A stretch of 64,000 nt of DNA from Bedellia somnulentella (GCA_963576735.1 OY755182.1:5208001-5272000); one strand, 5' to 3'; shown: positions 51,148 through 64,000, counted from the stretch's first letter. Program-made: numbers and translations. Notes: generated by a model not told the origin, from the letters alone.

Positions 51148-51930
51148 ACATACATACATATTCTCACGCCGTTAGTTCCCATTGGGGTAGGCAGAGACTA
51201 TCGATCGCCGCTTTGTACGATCCTGTCAAACCTTTCTAGCTTCATTCACATCCATCAATCTTTTCATACATGCTCTTTTATTCTTCGTACTTCGGACACC
51301 TGCCTTTTTGAGCATATTTTCTATTTGATCAAAATGTGTCCGCCGAGGTCGTCCTCTACTAACATTACCTTCCACATTGGCTCTATAGATCTCTTTTACC
51401 AATTTACTGTCATCCATCCTCTCTATATGCCCAAACCATCTCAATCCTTTTTCTATCTTTCTTACAATATCATCTTTTACACCACACCTTTCACGTCATT
51501 CCTCACACGATCACATAACCTCACATTACAAACTTTTCTGAAGGATGGGAGGCCACACCCAACATTCACTGCCATACATAAGTGTAGGAACAAGGACAGC
51601 ATCATGCACAGCCATTCGGGCCTTTTCGGACACCGATTGTCTAGACAAGAGACTATCCAGTGCTCCATTCACCGCATTACCCTTTTTTACTCTTCTTTCA
51701 ATGTCTTCATCACACTTTCCATCCCTAGTAAACAAACTTCCCAGACATACGAACTCTTTCACTTGTTCCACTTTCTTACCATTGATCTCAATCACGCATT
51801 CAGTCATATTCTCCTCTCTCTCTCAAAAACCATGGTTTCGGTTTTATCCACATTTACTCTCATTCCTTTTCTTTCAAACGACGCACATGCAATATTCATC
51901 ATCTCTTGCAACAACGATAAATAGGTACCA
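51148..51930 (-). mobile_element. RTE 5'-truncated copy
   Basis: (CATA)n at the left, then the complement of the shared tail. Coding on minus includes KVEQVKEFVCLGSLFTRDGK and MRWFGHIERMDDSKLVKEIY, RGRPRRTHFDQIEN. Frame breaks near 51480-51530. The RT catalytic box is missing through 5' truncation. Confidence 0.8.
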
Positions 51931-53059
51931 TTATTATGTTCTAATATAAATTAAGTACTAAAAACATAAATATATTTTCATAATGAGATACTCGTCGGTT
52001 TACACTTTTATATTAGGCTAAAATACTAATTTTATTGATAAGTTATTGCTCGTAGTTATTATGATGAAAACTTAATAATTGATGAATAGAATAAAAGTCT
52101 TCAGTGTATCTTGCTACCCCACCAATCACTAAAACAGCACCAGTATCTATAGTCACTTAATTCTACCGTCTTCGGGATTTAAAATCGTGAGGATAATCGA
52201 GGTTTGTTGACAAATCATGACATATTTCACCAATACCAAAATCATTATATTGGTCTTTAAAAGGTATTTGGACTACCGGTATACCATATTGTTAGTAACA
52301 TTATTGTTCCTCAAAAGCAACAACAAACATTTTCAAAGAAAATATCATTATTAATTTATTACAAACTGTATAATAACCTATACACTATAAGATAGGTTTG
52401 CCATTGTCTACTAAAAAGTTAAAATTATATAAAAAGTAGCATATTTCATTTGCGTCTAAGTTTTTGACTATCTAATAATACAAAGATCAATAATATAAAT
52501 TGCAGATTCATAGCGATATCCAACAAATAAAATATCCACACCCTTCGTACACTTTTATCAGGGGTTAATAGTAACCACATATTTTATTGGCAAACTCGAA
52601 GATATAAATGGCTTTTAGAAAAATTGTCAAATGCCAGTTGCACGCGCCGACCTAATAAAGTAAAGTGAGAAAAAGGGGTGCCGCAAGGAAGTATGTTGAG
52701 ACCTACACTGTTTTATAAGTGTAATAGGGATCAAAATAGCTTGGAAAATCAGGAAAGGCAATAAATTACGTCTCAAAGTTAGAAGTCCCTACTATCAAGC
52801 TGAGGCTGATAAAAGTCCTCTTTTAGTAAAACTTCGACTAGTTTCTAAGAAGGATATTTTATGTGTAATACTTTAGGTAAAGTTTTCTTGAGGTAGAAAA
52901 TTAGCTTGACCAATATTTATACTCACCTCAAATTATTCAAAGTTCGTATCTTATTATATAAGATGTAGTTAGTATTGGACTTTAACGCATATATGAGTTT
53001 AGGAATGTTGCTTTGATTGATTTAACATCAAACTCATAAAATAAATAAATTTAAGAAAT
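51931..53059. other. Unassigned AT-rich stretch
   Basis: No gene, RNA or recognised repeat. Confidence 0.45.
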
Positions 53060-53283
53060 ACATACATACCCAGCCGGAAGCCGGAGCGAAGGAATTAGAA
53101 ATTCCTCAGCCACTTTTGGAAATGTGAGTGGGGAAAAGATGGTAAAAATAAAGGTTATTGGTGATGGGTCTCCAACCGCATCGCCCAACAATCCCTTAAA
53201 GGCCCCGATACCGTTAGTCGCCTCTTACGTAGACCCACCGGGAGAAATGGGGTAGTGCTATTCTAAGCCGACACTACACCGCA
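53060..53283 (-). repeat. Family A element
   Basis: CATACATACCCAGCCGGAAG (altered tail) to CTAAGCCGACACTACACCGC. Confidence 0.8.
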
Positions 53284-54386
53284 TTTTAGAAATAAATACA
53301 CGTTTATTCTCCATTTCATGAAGCACAAAAAATACAATATTTTTAGAAACATTGACATGCGAGATTACAATTACAATAATTTATAATTTATGTATACAGC
53401 ACCACTAAAGCTGGATAACTACATGTGATAATAATATGCAACAGCACAGCCTCTCAAAATGTACATAACCTCAAAACCGCCATCATACACCGATTACCAT
53501 CTAATAAAACGACACGAGCAAAAATGTGCCAAATAAAACACATCCGGAAACACTTTGTGGTCCTAATCGCCATTATAAAAAAATAAAATGTCCCATCAAA
53601 AAGGGCAAGGCTGTACTTCGTGGGTACAGTCGCAACGAGTCCCAAGTGAGCGCGCTTGTGTTTTATTGATATTTCAGGTTTCGGAATGATTTTGGAAGCG
53701 AGTGTACGGCTCTCGGGGGGCGATGTTTCTATTGATGGTTTTCATGGGGACGGACTAAGGTAACTGAAAACCACAGATAATATAATACTATACTAGCTGA
53801 AAACTTATTTGTTTTAAATAAACTTGGAATATATTAGACGTATTCAATAAAGTGGAAGAGTTAGATCCGATGCCAGTTCCGTGCTCAATCTTTTACAATA
53901 CTTGACACTTTTTCGTGTGAGCAGTCGGTGTTCAATGTCATTATTAAGTATTAAACATTTATGTTTTTAACATAACATTACTTATTTTTAACAAAGAGTT
54001 TCTGCGGATCAGGTTAGGTACGTAACAATATTTTTATTTCGCACCAATTAATTTTATTATTATTTTGAGCAATCAATTTTATTTCAATTGATTTAGGTGT
54101 CTACCTTTGAGAGTAACTTAATCGATGTCTGAAAGGAATAATGTGGTTTTTAAACTTAAATTTCATTTAAAATTTATGTATTTTGTAATTAAAAAGTATA
54201 TAACTAGCATACAGTCAATATGATTTAAATTTTAATAATCTAAAAAGAGGTCATATGATGACGATAAATGTCAACATAGGTAAATACAACTACCACTTCT
54301 CCAAACCACCTTAAGTAGATTAAACAATTTAGGAAGGAGAAATATAAATTACAGTATATTATATTTGAAAATTTGAATTTTCATTC
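53284..54386. other. Unassigned stretch
   Basis: No supportable exon. A 63-codon minus frame at 53454 lacks coding character. Confidence 0.45.
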
Positions 54387-54442
54387 CAAAGCTCTGGCTA
54401 CCCCGTTAAGGGATTTATAGCCGTGAATATATGTATGTATAT
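54387..54442 (+). repeat. Family A element, 3' end only
   Basis: CAAAGCTCTGGCTACCCCGT, then TATAGCCGTGAATATATG. Confidence 0.7.
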
Positions 54443-54784
54443 TTGAAAACCATCACTAATTAAATATACATGTACAGACTGATATGTAAATATAATCAGG
54501 TTAGTTGAAATTTCTCAACAGTGAAAAATGTTCTCAACATATACCCCAAATCCACCCCTGTACAGTGCCAGGGACATATCAGTGATCGAAGCGGGCAGTA
54601 TCCAGTGATAGTCCTCTCCATCACAGCACTCCTGAAACATTTATGGCAATAACATCATACAGACGCGGTACTAAAGTGTTATAGCAGACATGGCTTGAGT
54701 ATCTTATACTACTTTATTGAGGTAAGAGGTATGATTTCTATTTTAATTTAGGAGATGTGGCTTGAATAATGAAAAGAGGATACG

Positions 54785-55136
54785 AATATATTACTTACTT
54801 ACTTACGTACTTATACTCACGTCCATTATTTCCATTGGGGTAGGCAGAGACTATCGATCGCTACTTAGTACGATCTTGACAAGCCTCTCTTGCTTCCCTT
54901 ACATTCATTATTCTTCTCATACATGCTCTTTTATTCTTCTCACTTCGGACCCCCGCCTTTATAAGAACGTTTTCTTTTTGGTCAAGAAACGTTTTACGAG
55001 GCCGTCCTCTACTAACAATCCCATCCACATTGGCTCTATATATCTCTTTCGCTACTTTATTTTCATCCATCCTCTCTATGTGCCCAAACCACCTCAACAT
55101 TCCTTTTTCTATCTTGCATACTACGTCATCTTTCAA
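54785..55136 (-). mobile_element. RTE 5'-truncated copy, (TAAG)n tail
   Basis: (CTTA)n at the left. Minus coding 55136-54861 reads DDVVCKIEKGMLRWFGHIER, then RGRPRKTFLDQKENVLIKAG and EKNKRACMRRIMNVREAREA. Open for 91 codons, hence young. The 5' truncation ends in an A-run. Confidence 0.8.
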
Positions 55137-55262
55137 AAAAAAAATAAAAAAATATATATATTATATATTACTCATTTACTTATAGTCATGTTATTTATTC
55201 GTGTTAAGGTGGGTATAGTCTATTGGTGGCAATTTTATGTAATCCTGACAAACTTTCATATC

Positions 55263-55515
55263 TTGCCATGCTGGCTTAGAATGTCACTACCCCTTTCTAC
55301 CCTCGGGTGTCGTATGAGGTGTCTAAGGTTTTTGGGCTTTCTAAAGTAGTTTTTGCGCGATGCGGTTAGAGACCTATCCCATCTCCAACGCTAATTTATT
55401 TCTACCATCTTCTCTCCTATCAACTTCCAAATGTGGATCAGGAGTTCCTCTGAAGACCTCTGAAGCTCTGGTTACCCCTTTTTGGGATTTATAGCTGTGA
55501 GAATATGTATTTGTG
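55263..55515 (+). repeat. Family A element
   Basis: CATGCTGGCTTAGAATGTCA to TATAGCTGTGAGAATATG. Confidence 0.75.
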
Positions 55516-55551
55516 TATGTTTTATATCTTGACGACGACGATAGACGACGT

Positions 55552-55855
55552 GGTAGCTCAATGGGTAGATTATTTAATTTATCATGGTTGTTAACGATGA
55601 GTGAAAACATAGTGAGGAAACCCACAGGGCTGAGATATACTTAGTCATGTGACAGTGTATTCGTACAAAAAGGTGATAGGCCTGCCACCTATCACGTGAG
55701 TACACTGTCCATGCAAAACGTGGGTACTCTGAACACCAGATGACAAAGTTCAAGTTCAAGTTCGTGATGTTCAGAAGTATTAGTACCTCTGCCAACCCCT
55801 TCGGGGATATTCGGCGTGAACGTTTATGTTATGTATGTTATGTTATGTTTATATC
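55552..55855 (+). repeat. Family D SINE, full length
   Basis: Box-A-like GTGGTAGCTCAATGGGTAGA head, TCATGTGACAGTGTATTCGT and TATCACGTGAGTACACTGTC body. Tail CTCTGCCAACCCCTTCGGGG, then GGCGTGAACG and (TATGT)n. Confidence 0.75.
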
Positions 55856-56504
55856 TTGGTTTGCAACTATCAACCTTCTCATACTTCCTCTTGTATTATA
55901 CTTCGGATTGATTATAAGTATGAGTTTGGTCGACAGTTCCACCATAACTACTAAACTACTAATCTTGTTAGGGTACAGTTTTGTTTCATTTGTTTTATAT
56001 ATAAGATGAAATATGTGTTTTGTAGTACGTATGCATAACATCATAACATTTTTGTCAAGTGGCAGTGCAAAATATATTCCAATTAATGGGGCAAAAGTCT
56101 TTCACACTGTCATATCAGTACTATCCATGACATTTTCCATTAAAAGTGTGTCCACATAATATCAGAAATTGAGAACATCAGAAATCTCAAAAAAGTACAC
56201 TTACAATCTTTTCATGAAAGCTTAAAAAAATCACACATATCCCCACACAAAATCGAATCCGCAAGAATCGACTCCGAGCTATCTCGGACAATAGTTTAAT
56301 CTGCAAATGCTGTTTAACCGAGGTCCGTATCGGTCTAATCTGCCGGTGTCGATGCATAAATCGGCTCGCTCGTAAACCAGTCGAGGCTGGTGTCGTACAA
56401 GAATGCCCACTCAGTGGCGATAGGACAACCGCCTTATCGCTTGGTGACAAACACAGCTGGCGAATCGCGAGCGCTGAAGTATGTGCGATGGATTGTTGGG
56501 CGAA
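55856..56504. other. Unassigned stretch with a GC-richer island
   Basis: 56240-56490 is GC-richer and non-repetitive (CGAGGTCCGTATCGGTCTAA). A 123-codon minus frame there shows no family signature. Possibly a regulatory or conserved non-coding block. Confidence 0.35.
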
Positions 56505-56665
56505 TAAGCGTTTTATAGTTGATTTGGTTGGGCGATGTGGATGAACCATCACAAACAATCTTTATTTTAAAATCTTTTTCTTACTCGAGTTGAAAGGTGG
56601 ATAAGATATTTCACATTCTGAAGCTCTGGTTACTTCTGTTTAGGATTTATAGCGGTGAGTATATT
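56505..56665 (+). repeat. Family A element, degraded
   Basis: GTTTTATAGTTGATTTGGTT, GGGCGATGTGGATG, then GCTCTGGTTACTTC and TAGCGGTGAGTATATT. Confidence 0.6.
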
Positions 56666-56716
56666 AGTCTAACTACGTACATACGTATGTAGGAAGGCTA
56701 AGTAGTAAAAGGATAC

Positions 56717-56883
56717 ATACCTGCATATGCTCACGGCCATACATCCTTAAAAGGGGTAGCCAGACCTTCAGAGCTAGAAACTCCTTAGCCACATATGGAA
56801 GTTACCCCATACCCTTATTCGCCTCTTACGACACCCGTAGGTAGAAAGGGGTAGTGATATTCTAAGCTGGTACTACACGGCAA
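56717..56883 (-). repeat. Family A element, internally deleted
   Basis: CATACCTGCATATGCTCACG to CTAAGCTGGTACTACACGGC. Confidence 0.75.
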
Positions 56884-59800
56884 CTATTTAAAAGCATACA
56901 TATGTGTATTGTCTATTATTTATTGCAAAATATGTACTATGGGCTTAAATGTATATTTTTTTCCAGTGTAAAGCACACAGACCACAGACAGTACACAAGT
57001 CAGTAGGACAAGTGCATGAGATCAAGGAGGCAAGTATAATTTTGGAAGTGTTAAATTTGTTGTAAATAAATTAATATATTTTGGATTAGGATGCCAAACT
57101 GTTACATGTAGATTACTAAGAAAGTAGTATAAACAATTCCATGGCATGACATATGGAACTCTCAACCCTTCTGAACTTAAAATTGATATTTAAATTTCGC
57201 ACATAAATGCATTGCACTAGGCAAGTAACCAACACAACAGATTCTGTCCCATCCATTCTTAACCTCTACACTACAATTTCGAACGTTTCTATATCCATTG
57301 CTGGCCTTATACTAAAAGTAAAAAAATCGCTCTTACCGAAACATCAATGTACATCGTGCTGAACAATAATACGAAAACAAGTGCGCAAATTCGAATCCGT
57401 AGTACAATGATAATGTTATCAAATTACGATTTACTACATCAGTGATAGCGGGAAAGTTTACGAAAGAAGCGGGTCTTCTCAAATATACTCTTATATTGTC
57501 TTACAAGATATTTTACTGTCCGTTTCGATTTACTTATTGTTTTGTATGAGATGTCGTGCGCTCGATTGTGTGATCGGAAATTGTTGTAGAGAATTTTGCT
57601 ATGTGAATAAAAGTTTGTTATAAAAGTTGGGTATATATTATTGAAGTATTACAATGTCTGTCTTTAAAATTTTACTTACTTTGATGATATTTTGAATAAA
57701 ATTTGATTGGGAAATTTAAGACAGTGGAATGGTATAAGCACGATCATGATTTTCGGCGACTAGTAGTAAACGTAAACGCGTATTCTTATCTCGTGCAAAT
57801 TTATTAGTATAAAGAACCTCGGAAGTTCAGTGGCAACAGTTTTGCTTGAGATGCTCAGAGTTAGAGGCATGGGGTCGAATTTTATATCAGGATTAAGACT
57901 CAAATCTAGTTTTTCCTAGACCTACATTGTGTGATTTATTTATCAATGTTATTGACGGAAAACAAAAATTTATGCTTCAGAAATACAAATGAGTGAATAA
58001 TGGTCATGTGCTACTGTATACGCACAAAACGCTGATGGGGTTGCTCAATGTATTGTACGGGTAAAAAGTACGTAGGCACCCTAAAATTTTTGTGATGATC
58101 ATACAAAATAGTATCTCTGCCCCTGCTTCTAAAATAAACGTATCATATAACGTTAGCTGGTCCAGCGATTTTTTTAATAATAACATGTTTTTTTTAAAAA
58201 TAAATGAACATTAAACCTGACCTGGCTCAGCACACTCTAGAGAAGTACATTATTCGGTCTTTTAATTTTAAGCATTGTATTGGATGGTTTTCATTTTTAA
58301 ATAGCATTTTCCCCCTATTCTAATATAAATTACTTCATTGATCGCAATTTTTTCAAGTGAAATTAGTTGTTGCTAACTATTAACAATATCGTGATCAAAT
58401 GTTATTTTCCGGGTATAAAATTCTATGATTCTCGTTATTGTACTCTGAAACAAGCAAGATTGAATCTGGCGATTTTGACTTTATTCAATACTCAATACTC
58501 AATCATTTATTGCATTCAACAATGTGTATAACAGTTTAGAGTACTTATATAGTTTACAGTATTTATAAATAATAGTTCTTATTATTAGTGTCACTTGTAT
58601 AAAATTTGGCATAACGAAGAGATATTAAATTCGTTTCAGAGACCTTGTTTTATTCAGTTTCGTAATTCATCTTGCTGTGTAATTACACCTGGTCCCTGAA
58701 AATAGGCAGCGTCGTTAACTAGCCGGAGTTCGTTTAACAAAGTGTCGCTATTACTCAATGGGGTCGGCAGGACAACTAACTAGTTATTTCGCACGGCCAT
58801 TTTCTTGTCTTGTTCATTATTCCCTAAACATTTGATTGCGAAGGTACAGTTTGTTGAGTTCGTCATGTGGAATTGAAAGTCGAATGACTGTGATTCACTT
58901 TATATTGTGACGCTTGTTCTTTTATAAGCTTCTATTAAAATTGGTGTAGACATAGTTCTTATAAGCAACATTTTTCACTTTATTGTAATTTCATCATAAA
59001 TATTTTTGCAGATTCTTATTTTTGATTCCCTAATTGCTTTGCACTTTTCTCGTATCTTTACGATAACTAAACGTTTGCAAAATAACAGAGTAATGTCTAT
59101 AAAGTTAACCATCTGCCTACTTAAATTGTAATAATTTAACGAAAAAAGATTTTTATTTTTGTAATGAATTTGGTTGTATATTTTAATCAAGTTTATTGTA
59201 GGTAAGCAGCTAGTATTTTAAAAGAAACGATAACGTACATCATGTGATCTAAAAAAAACATAGTCATTTCAAGACGGTCCCAAGAATTAGTACCACTAAT
59301 GGCGGTACAGTATTGTCAAAAAGTATGTATTAAAAAATGCTTACACTAATTAAAAGCAATATCACTTTGACAGTGTAACTGTACCCCTTAGCTCAGCCGG
59401 CCAACTGTCCCCAGCTAATTTATCGGCACCTCAGCGCCCTCTGCCCTCAGATGGATCACCTAATTCAACATTAAGGACGCCGGCCCACCATCATAACTTT
59501 TGTTTCACCGGCCATCCCTAATCGTTTGTTTTCGCGAAATATTATCCTTGTTTATGTTTGTATTGAGTTGTGTGGAACGTAAATCACACTATTTGTTGCG
59601 TGCAAGACGCATACATAAGAATTTTATAGAATTTTCGCTGTATTGTGTTAAAACTATATGTTTCCAGTGATCAACTATTAAATGATCTATATATTAAATG
59701 GTCAATAATAAAGTTATTTGGAATAAAACTTGCCCATTTTTTTCGTGTGTGTCATTTGGGACGACTAAAAGTTTTGAGGCTATTCAAAGGGCTGTTGGAA

Positions 59801-62375
59801 TATGGTTAATAACCACATAAAGGCTGGTTAGTGGCCCTTTGTGAAGATTATAGCTACAAGATAGGTAGGTATTTTGAAAATATGAATTTGACTATACTTT
59901 ATTTTTTGTAGATGTAAAGTAACATTATTGTAAAAAATATATCTTTATAATGACTTTTACTCAAATCAACTTTCAAAAGTGGCTGATGAATATTGATTCT
60001 CAAGCTTTGGATACCGAGAGGTCCGTTGAAGGGAATTTCAGCTGTAAAGATCGGCAGCTACGTAAAAATAATAGTAAAATGTATAATATCTACATACGTT
60101 CATTTCCAAGTTCGGAAGATCCGGTTTTGGAAATTTATAATAAAATGTGTCCACACAAATATACTTAGTTTGGTTGCGTACGAGTAAGTCGAAGCAGTAC
60201 ACAAAGCAACGACAAACACAATCAATCTCAAATTGAACAAAGTTTTAAATGAAGGACTGCAGGACCCGAGGCAATCGATCTAACGAAAAGTACGGTTGGT
60301 TTCGCGATACCTCATTTCGCAAGCCCTAGGGCGGGAGTCATGTCCGAGTGACAAACTCATAAACATTTGTCTCTTGACCATCCTCCGGTAATTGTGAGAC
60401 CCCATTACACCTCACCACTTTACCTGGTCTGTTAAAACATGGGGAGTCAAGAGATAAAGGGGTCAAGATCAACTGGCGATACATTACTTATGGATGCCCC
60501 GAAACGTTTAGGCGATCTCGTCTGGTCTAAATTTGAACAAATAATTTATGAGCGGTCACTCTTGACGCCGAATTGTTAAATAATTTGATAGGGTTGGCAA
60601 AATAGCAATTGTATATATTTGTTTGTACAAAAAAACATTTTCAAAACATTTTCAGCAGAGCTAAACGGAATTTGTATTAATGTAATATTTTTTTTGTTGC
60701 TATTCTGTGTATCAATTCAATATTCTCATTTATTTGCATTCTTGTTATACAGGTAAGACCATTACAAATCATTATGTAGGACAAACAATCATCAATGTCT
60801 AATAGTGAGAAAATATTAGTTACTATACCATACTCACCAATATAGTAAATTTGAGAGGATGATTCCTTGAAAACTCCAAAACTACCAAGGCCCAACTTAG
60901 CCTTTAGGCTAATATATCGCTGAAGAGCTTTTGACGTAACTAAAAAAATACGAAGTATTTTTTTGATAGGAGCCAACCCTAGTCCGGTCCGTTCAGTAAA
61001 TAATTATGCAGATGTCGATCGTCCAAGGAGCTACTCTCCAATCATTAAAGGCCACATCAATGGACATTAAAAACGCGAACACAAACAAAAACAACCTAAC
61101 AACTTCGGTGGAACCAAAAAATACCGAAACACTTTAATTCGCCGTCAAATTATGCTTATGAGGACGCGTTAGAATAATTTTGTGTCCGCTATAATCCGAT
61201 AATCAGTATAATTTTGACCTATTAACTTTATGAAAAGATTGTCATATTACAATTTCAGATTTTGTTCGTTACAAGATGGATGACAAGAGAAACAGTTTTG
61301 GAGCGGTGTTTCGAATTGGTATTGAATCAATTACTGTTTTGTTACACTTTTTTGAATATTTTGTTGTTTAGGGTTTAATCTTAGTATAATATACACATTT
61401 TGGTTATGATAGTATAGTTTTTTATCGTACACAAAGTGGCACATCTTCGGTTTGGTTGACTACTCGTAAAACAAGTTCATAAGACTTTGCACATATGACG
61501 AATTATAATCAAATAATCTGAAACAAATTTATATTAACGAGCCGGACCAACGGTGTTACCGTTTTGAAGTTTGCTATCTAATGTTTTTGCTATCTAGGAG
61601 TATTTTTTTCTAATAGCTGGTACTTATATTATAACTTGTTTAGGGTTATGCTCACTTGCACTATGCAACTTAATGGTTTCTTTTCCCGACTATTTGCAGA
61701 ATTATTAACCTTTTTACTATGAAATGTGTGATCTTTTGACACTACAACATCTATGAAAACCAAGTGTAAGAAAACAAAAGAGAGGTTCCGGTCACAAACA
61801 AGAAGTTGTAATTAAGGCTGGACGGTTCCCACATGAACAAAACATATGATTACCGGCAGGGGTGGGCAGGCGTGAAGGGACAGCGAAATGTGCCCATAAA
61901 CTACTTCTTGTGCCCAATGACATTACGCTCGACCTACGTGATTAGCTGTGTGGGGCTAGGAAAAGTGTATTTGTTTTTTCTTGTATTTTCGGGAGATGGA
62001 ATTGGGACAAATTTTAGTCAGACATTGAAGCCCAGGGTCTTATAGGTGAGTTTTGTACTATCGAAATATTTTGAATCGCAGGGCTACGGGTATGTTATCA
62101 TTTCATTGTAGTTTTTTTTAAATGAGACTTTGTACCTTCTAATTTTAGTGAATTTCATTACTATCAACATTTAATTCCTTGAGTTTCTTAAAATAAATAT
62201 ATCAGGTAAACGGCTATCATATTGAGTTGTTTGATATTTATTACATACGTATTTTTTTCTTATTTCATGAATTGTATACTAAATGCCTTTTGCCGATAGA
62301 ATCTCCTCTCTCTCTCTCTCTCCTCCTCCTCTCTTTGAAACTTACTGATTGTTTATACGATTATACGATATATAT
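56884..62375. other. 5.5-kb stretch almost free of recognised repeats
   Basis: No supportable exon or RNA gene. GC-richer, non-repetitive patches at about 58690-58800, 59385-59530 and 60240-60540 stand out against AT-rich DNA. A degraded family A fragment may lie near 59960 (CAACTTTCAAAAGTGGCTGA). Confidence 0.4.
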
Positions 62376-62623
62376 ACATACATACATCTACTCACGGCTA
62401 TAAATCCCTTAACGGGGTAGCCAGAGCTTTGGAATGATAAATTCCACAGCCACTTTTGGAAGTTGATTGGGGAAAAGATGATAATAATAAACGTTTTTGG
62501 TGATGGGTCTCCAAGCATATCACCCAAAAATCACTTAAAAAGCCCCTATACCCTTAGTCGCCTCTTACGATCACCCACGGGTAGAAATGGGGTAGTGCTA
62601 TTCTAAGCCAACACTACACGGCA
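62376..62623 (-). repeat. Family A element, near full length
   Basis: (ACAT)n CTCACGGCTATAAATCCC to CTAAGCCAACACTACACGGC. A (CT)n microsatellite precedes it at 62306-62335. Confidence 0.85.
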
Positions 62624-63726
62624 CGATATATGTACTCGTATATGACATAAGGTTTTGAATATTTTGTTAATAACTGATTTGTTGTAAAAAAGGCCTTACA
62701 TAAGCACTTTTTTATACTTTTGTATTAGTGGTGTTTTTGTTCCCGGTCATTTCTTTAATAAGTGTGATATTCCATGGCTCCAGTCGCACTTCCCTCTCAC
62801 AAAGCAATCTTTCTGTCGTTCGAGCGGCCGTCAACTATCACACGTAATTAACAGTTCTGTTCACCCCATCGGGTAACACTAGCCGTATACCCGGGTTTGC
62901 TTGGTACCCAGTGTTAGGTTAAAATAGCTGTAATGGAATGAAACAATATCTTTTGTACTCATAACAAACTAAGTAAAAAAAAAAACAAGGCTTGGTTATG
63001 AACAAACTGGAAATTAATTAGTTTAATACAACATAGAAGCCACTTAGCGCAAAGCTAAAAAAAATATTGAACGTAACACCATACTTTACAATTTTGTATT
63101 ATTAGAAGAAAAATCTTTCTTTTAATTGGCGAAGTTTTTATAACTATTTGACAGGAAATATTTACAAAGTTAACGTGATAAAACTCAGAGTACCGATTTG
63201 GTAGTTTGGTAAATTTACCGAGTAATGTTGTATTTTTACAAGATACACACGACTATAAACCCCAATCTAGGATTGCAAGAGTCTCAAAAATATAAATTCC
63301 CATCCCAATTTTTGAAGTTCAGTGAAAAAATTCTGGCGAAGAGAGGGCGAAAGTTACGTTAAACAAGATTAATCTAAACAAAAAAAAATTAGATAAATAG
63401 AAAACGATACTTAAAAACTCAAAACTTTACTCTTACTTAGATTAATACATACAAACAGACATACAAATCCAACATCCCCATACACTTTTCTCAGTAGTTC
63501 GTCAATACAGACGCTTCATTAGGGGGTGACCCCGCAAGGTGTAGGGGGTTGGGGGGCAGGGGGTGGAAACTTTGTCCTTGTTTCTTACACTCATCATTTG
63601 GGAGTTAGTTCTGTCGAGAATTCTGATATGTCTTTGATTTATAGTCATGTGTGCGCCAAACATTTGGCACAATACTACAAATAATAATATTTTGCTAAGC
63701 ACAATATTGCGAATAATAAATGTAAA
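62624..63726. other. Unassigned stretch
   Basis: A GC-richer patch at 62770-62910 (GTTCGAGCGGCCGTCAACTA) and a G-rich run at 63520-63565. An old family A tail may lie near 63235 (ACAAGATACACACGACTATA). No gene. Confidence 0.4.
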
Positions 63727-63840
63727 AATCCCCCTATCACGTGAGTTAACTGCCTAAGCAAAAGTGGGTACTCTCAATACCAGCTGACAATTTCTACTGC
63801 CAACCCCTTCGGGGATATACGGCGTGAACGTTTTAGTTTT
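63727..63840 (+). repeat. Family D SINE, 3' part
   Basis: AATCCCCCTATCACGTGAGT, GTGGGTACTCTCAATACCAG, then tail CTGCCAACCCCTTCGGGGAT and GGCGTGAACG. Confidence 0.75.
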
Positions 63841-64000
63841 GAACTGAGTATCTCTGAAAAAGGTAATTTGCTTAATGGAAAAGTTATGGTTTTCCGTACA
63901 AGTTTCAATTTACTTTGCGCTCAGACGATGCATAATAAGCAGAAAAATCCAAATAATAAACATCATTTAAATATTGATTTTCGGTGTTAACTTTTAGGGG

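Noticed and set aside
56187..56558. 123-codon minus frame
   Set aside because: Composition is not protein-like, and it runs into a degraded family A element.
56966..57030. Possible host exon (TTTTTTCCAG acceptor followed by an open stretch)
   Set aside because: The only donor would be a GC type, the peptide resembles nothing, and no partner exon was found.

Overview
The window reads as AT-rich insect nuclear DNA, almost certainly from a moth or butterfly. The basis is a split chaperonin gene with insect-like exons, plus a repeat load typical of Lepidoptera: RTE-type LINEs ending in (TATG)n or (TAAG)n, tRNA-derived SINEs, and a piggyBac-like element whose ends begin CCCTAGAAAGATAATC inside TTAA. 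No tool was run. Every identification rests on reading motifs, splice sites, inverted repeats and target-site duplications (TSDs) by eye.

Layout. 1-1425: an ORF1-only (half-LINE) retroelement on the minus strand. 1.5-7.25 kb: fragments of LINE, SINE and LTR elements, then a broken RTE-type LINE carrying an 80-bp TA-flanked palindrome. 7656-23580 (+): the CCT3 gene (TCP-1 subunit gamma), 12 coding exons that join in frame to 538 codons. Its introns hold a TA-flanked MITE, a deleted piggyBac-like element, SINEs, a complete-looking 3.4-kb PIF/Harbinger transposon with both of its genes, a truncated LINE with a 15-bp TSD, and a Transib-like element with a 5-bp TSD. 33870-36905 (+): a two-exon gene for an unrecognised secreted Tyr/Arg-rich protein, with an intron made almost entirely of repeats. 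37-64 kb: no supportable host exon. This stretch holds many copies of one roughly 250-bp element, RTE tails, nested MITEs and long unannotated DNA with scattered GC-richer islands.

The most unusual observation is in CCT3. The 3' parts of exons 8, 10 and 11, each with its splice donor and following intron, occur as three tandem copies. The downstream copies lack acceptors and carry frame damage, so they look like serial exon-tail duplications. Two of them have since been used as transposon landing sites.

Other points of interest. Two SINE-like families and the RTE LINE end in the same kind of stem-loop plus tetranucleotide tail, which suggests SINE/LINE partnership. A 1.4-kb element with about 350-bp inverted repeats encodes a decayed protein with a Tesmin/TSO1-like cysteine cluster. 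A 1.2-kb stretch repeats the motif GTCACGTACAGACA around a second decayed transposon-like coding region. A short inverted-repeat element encloses a tRNA-like core.
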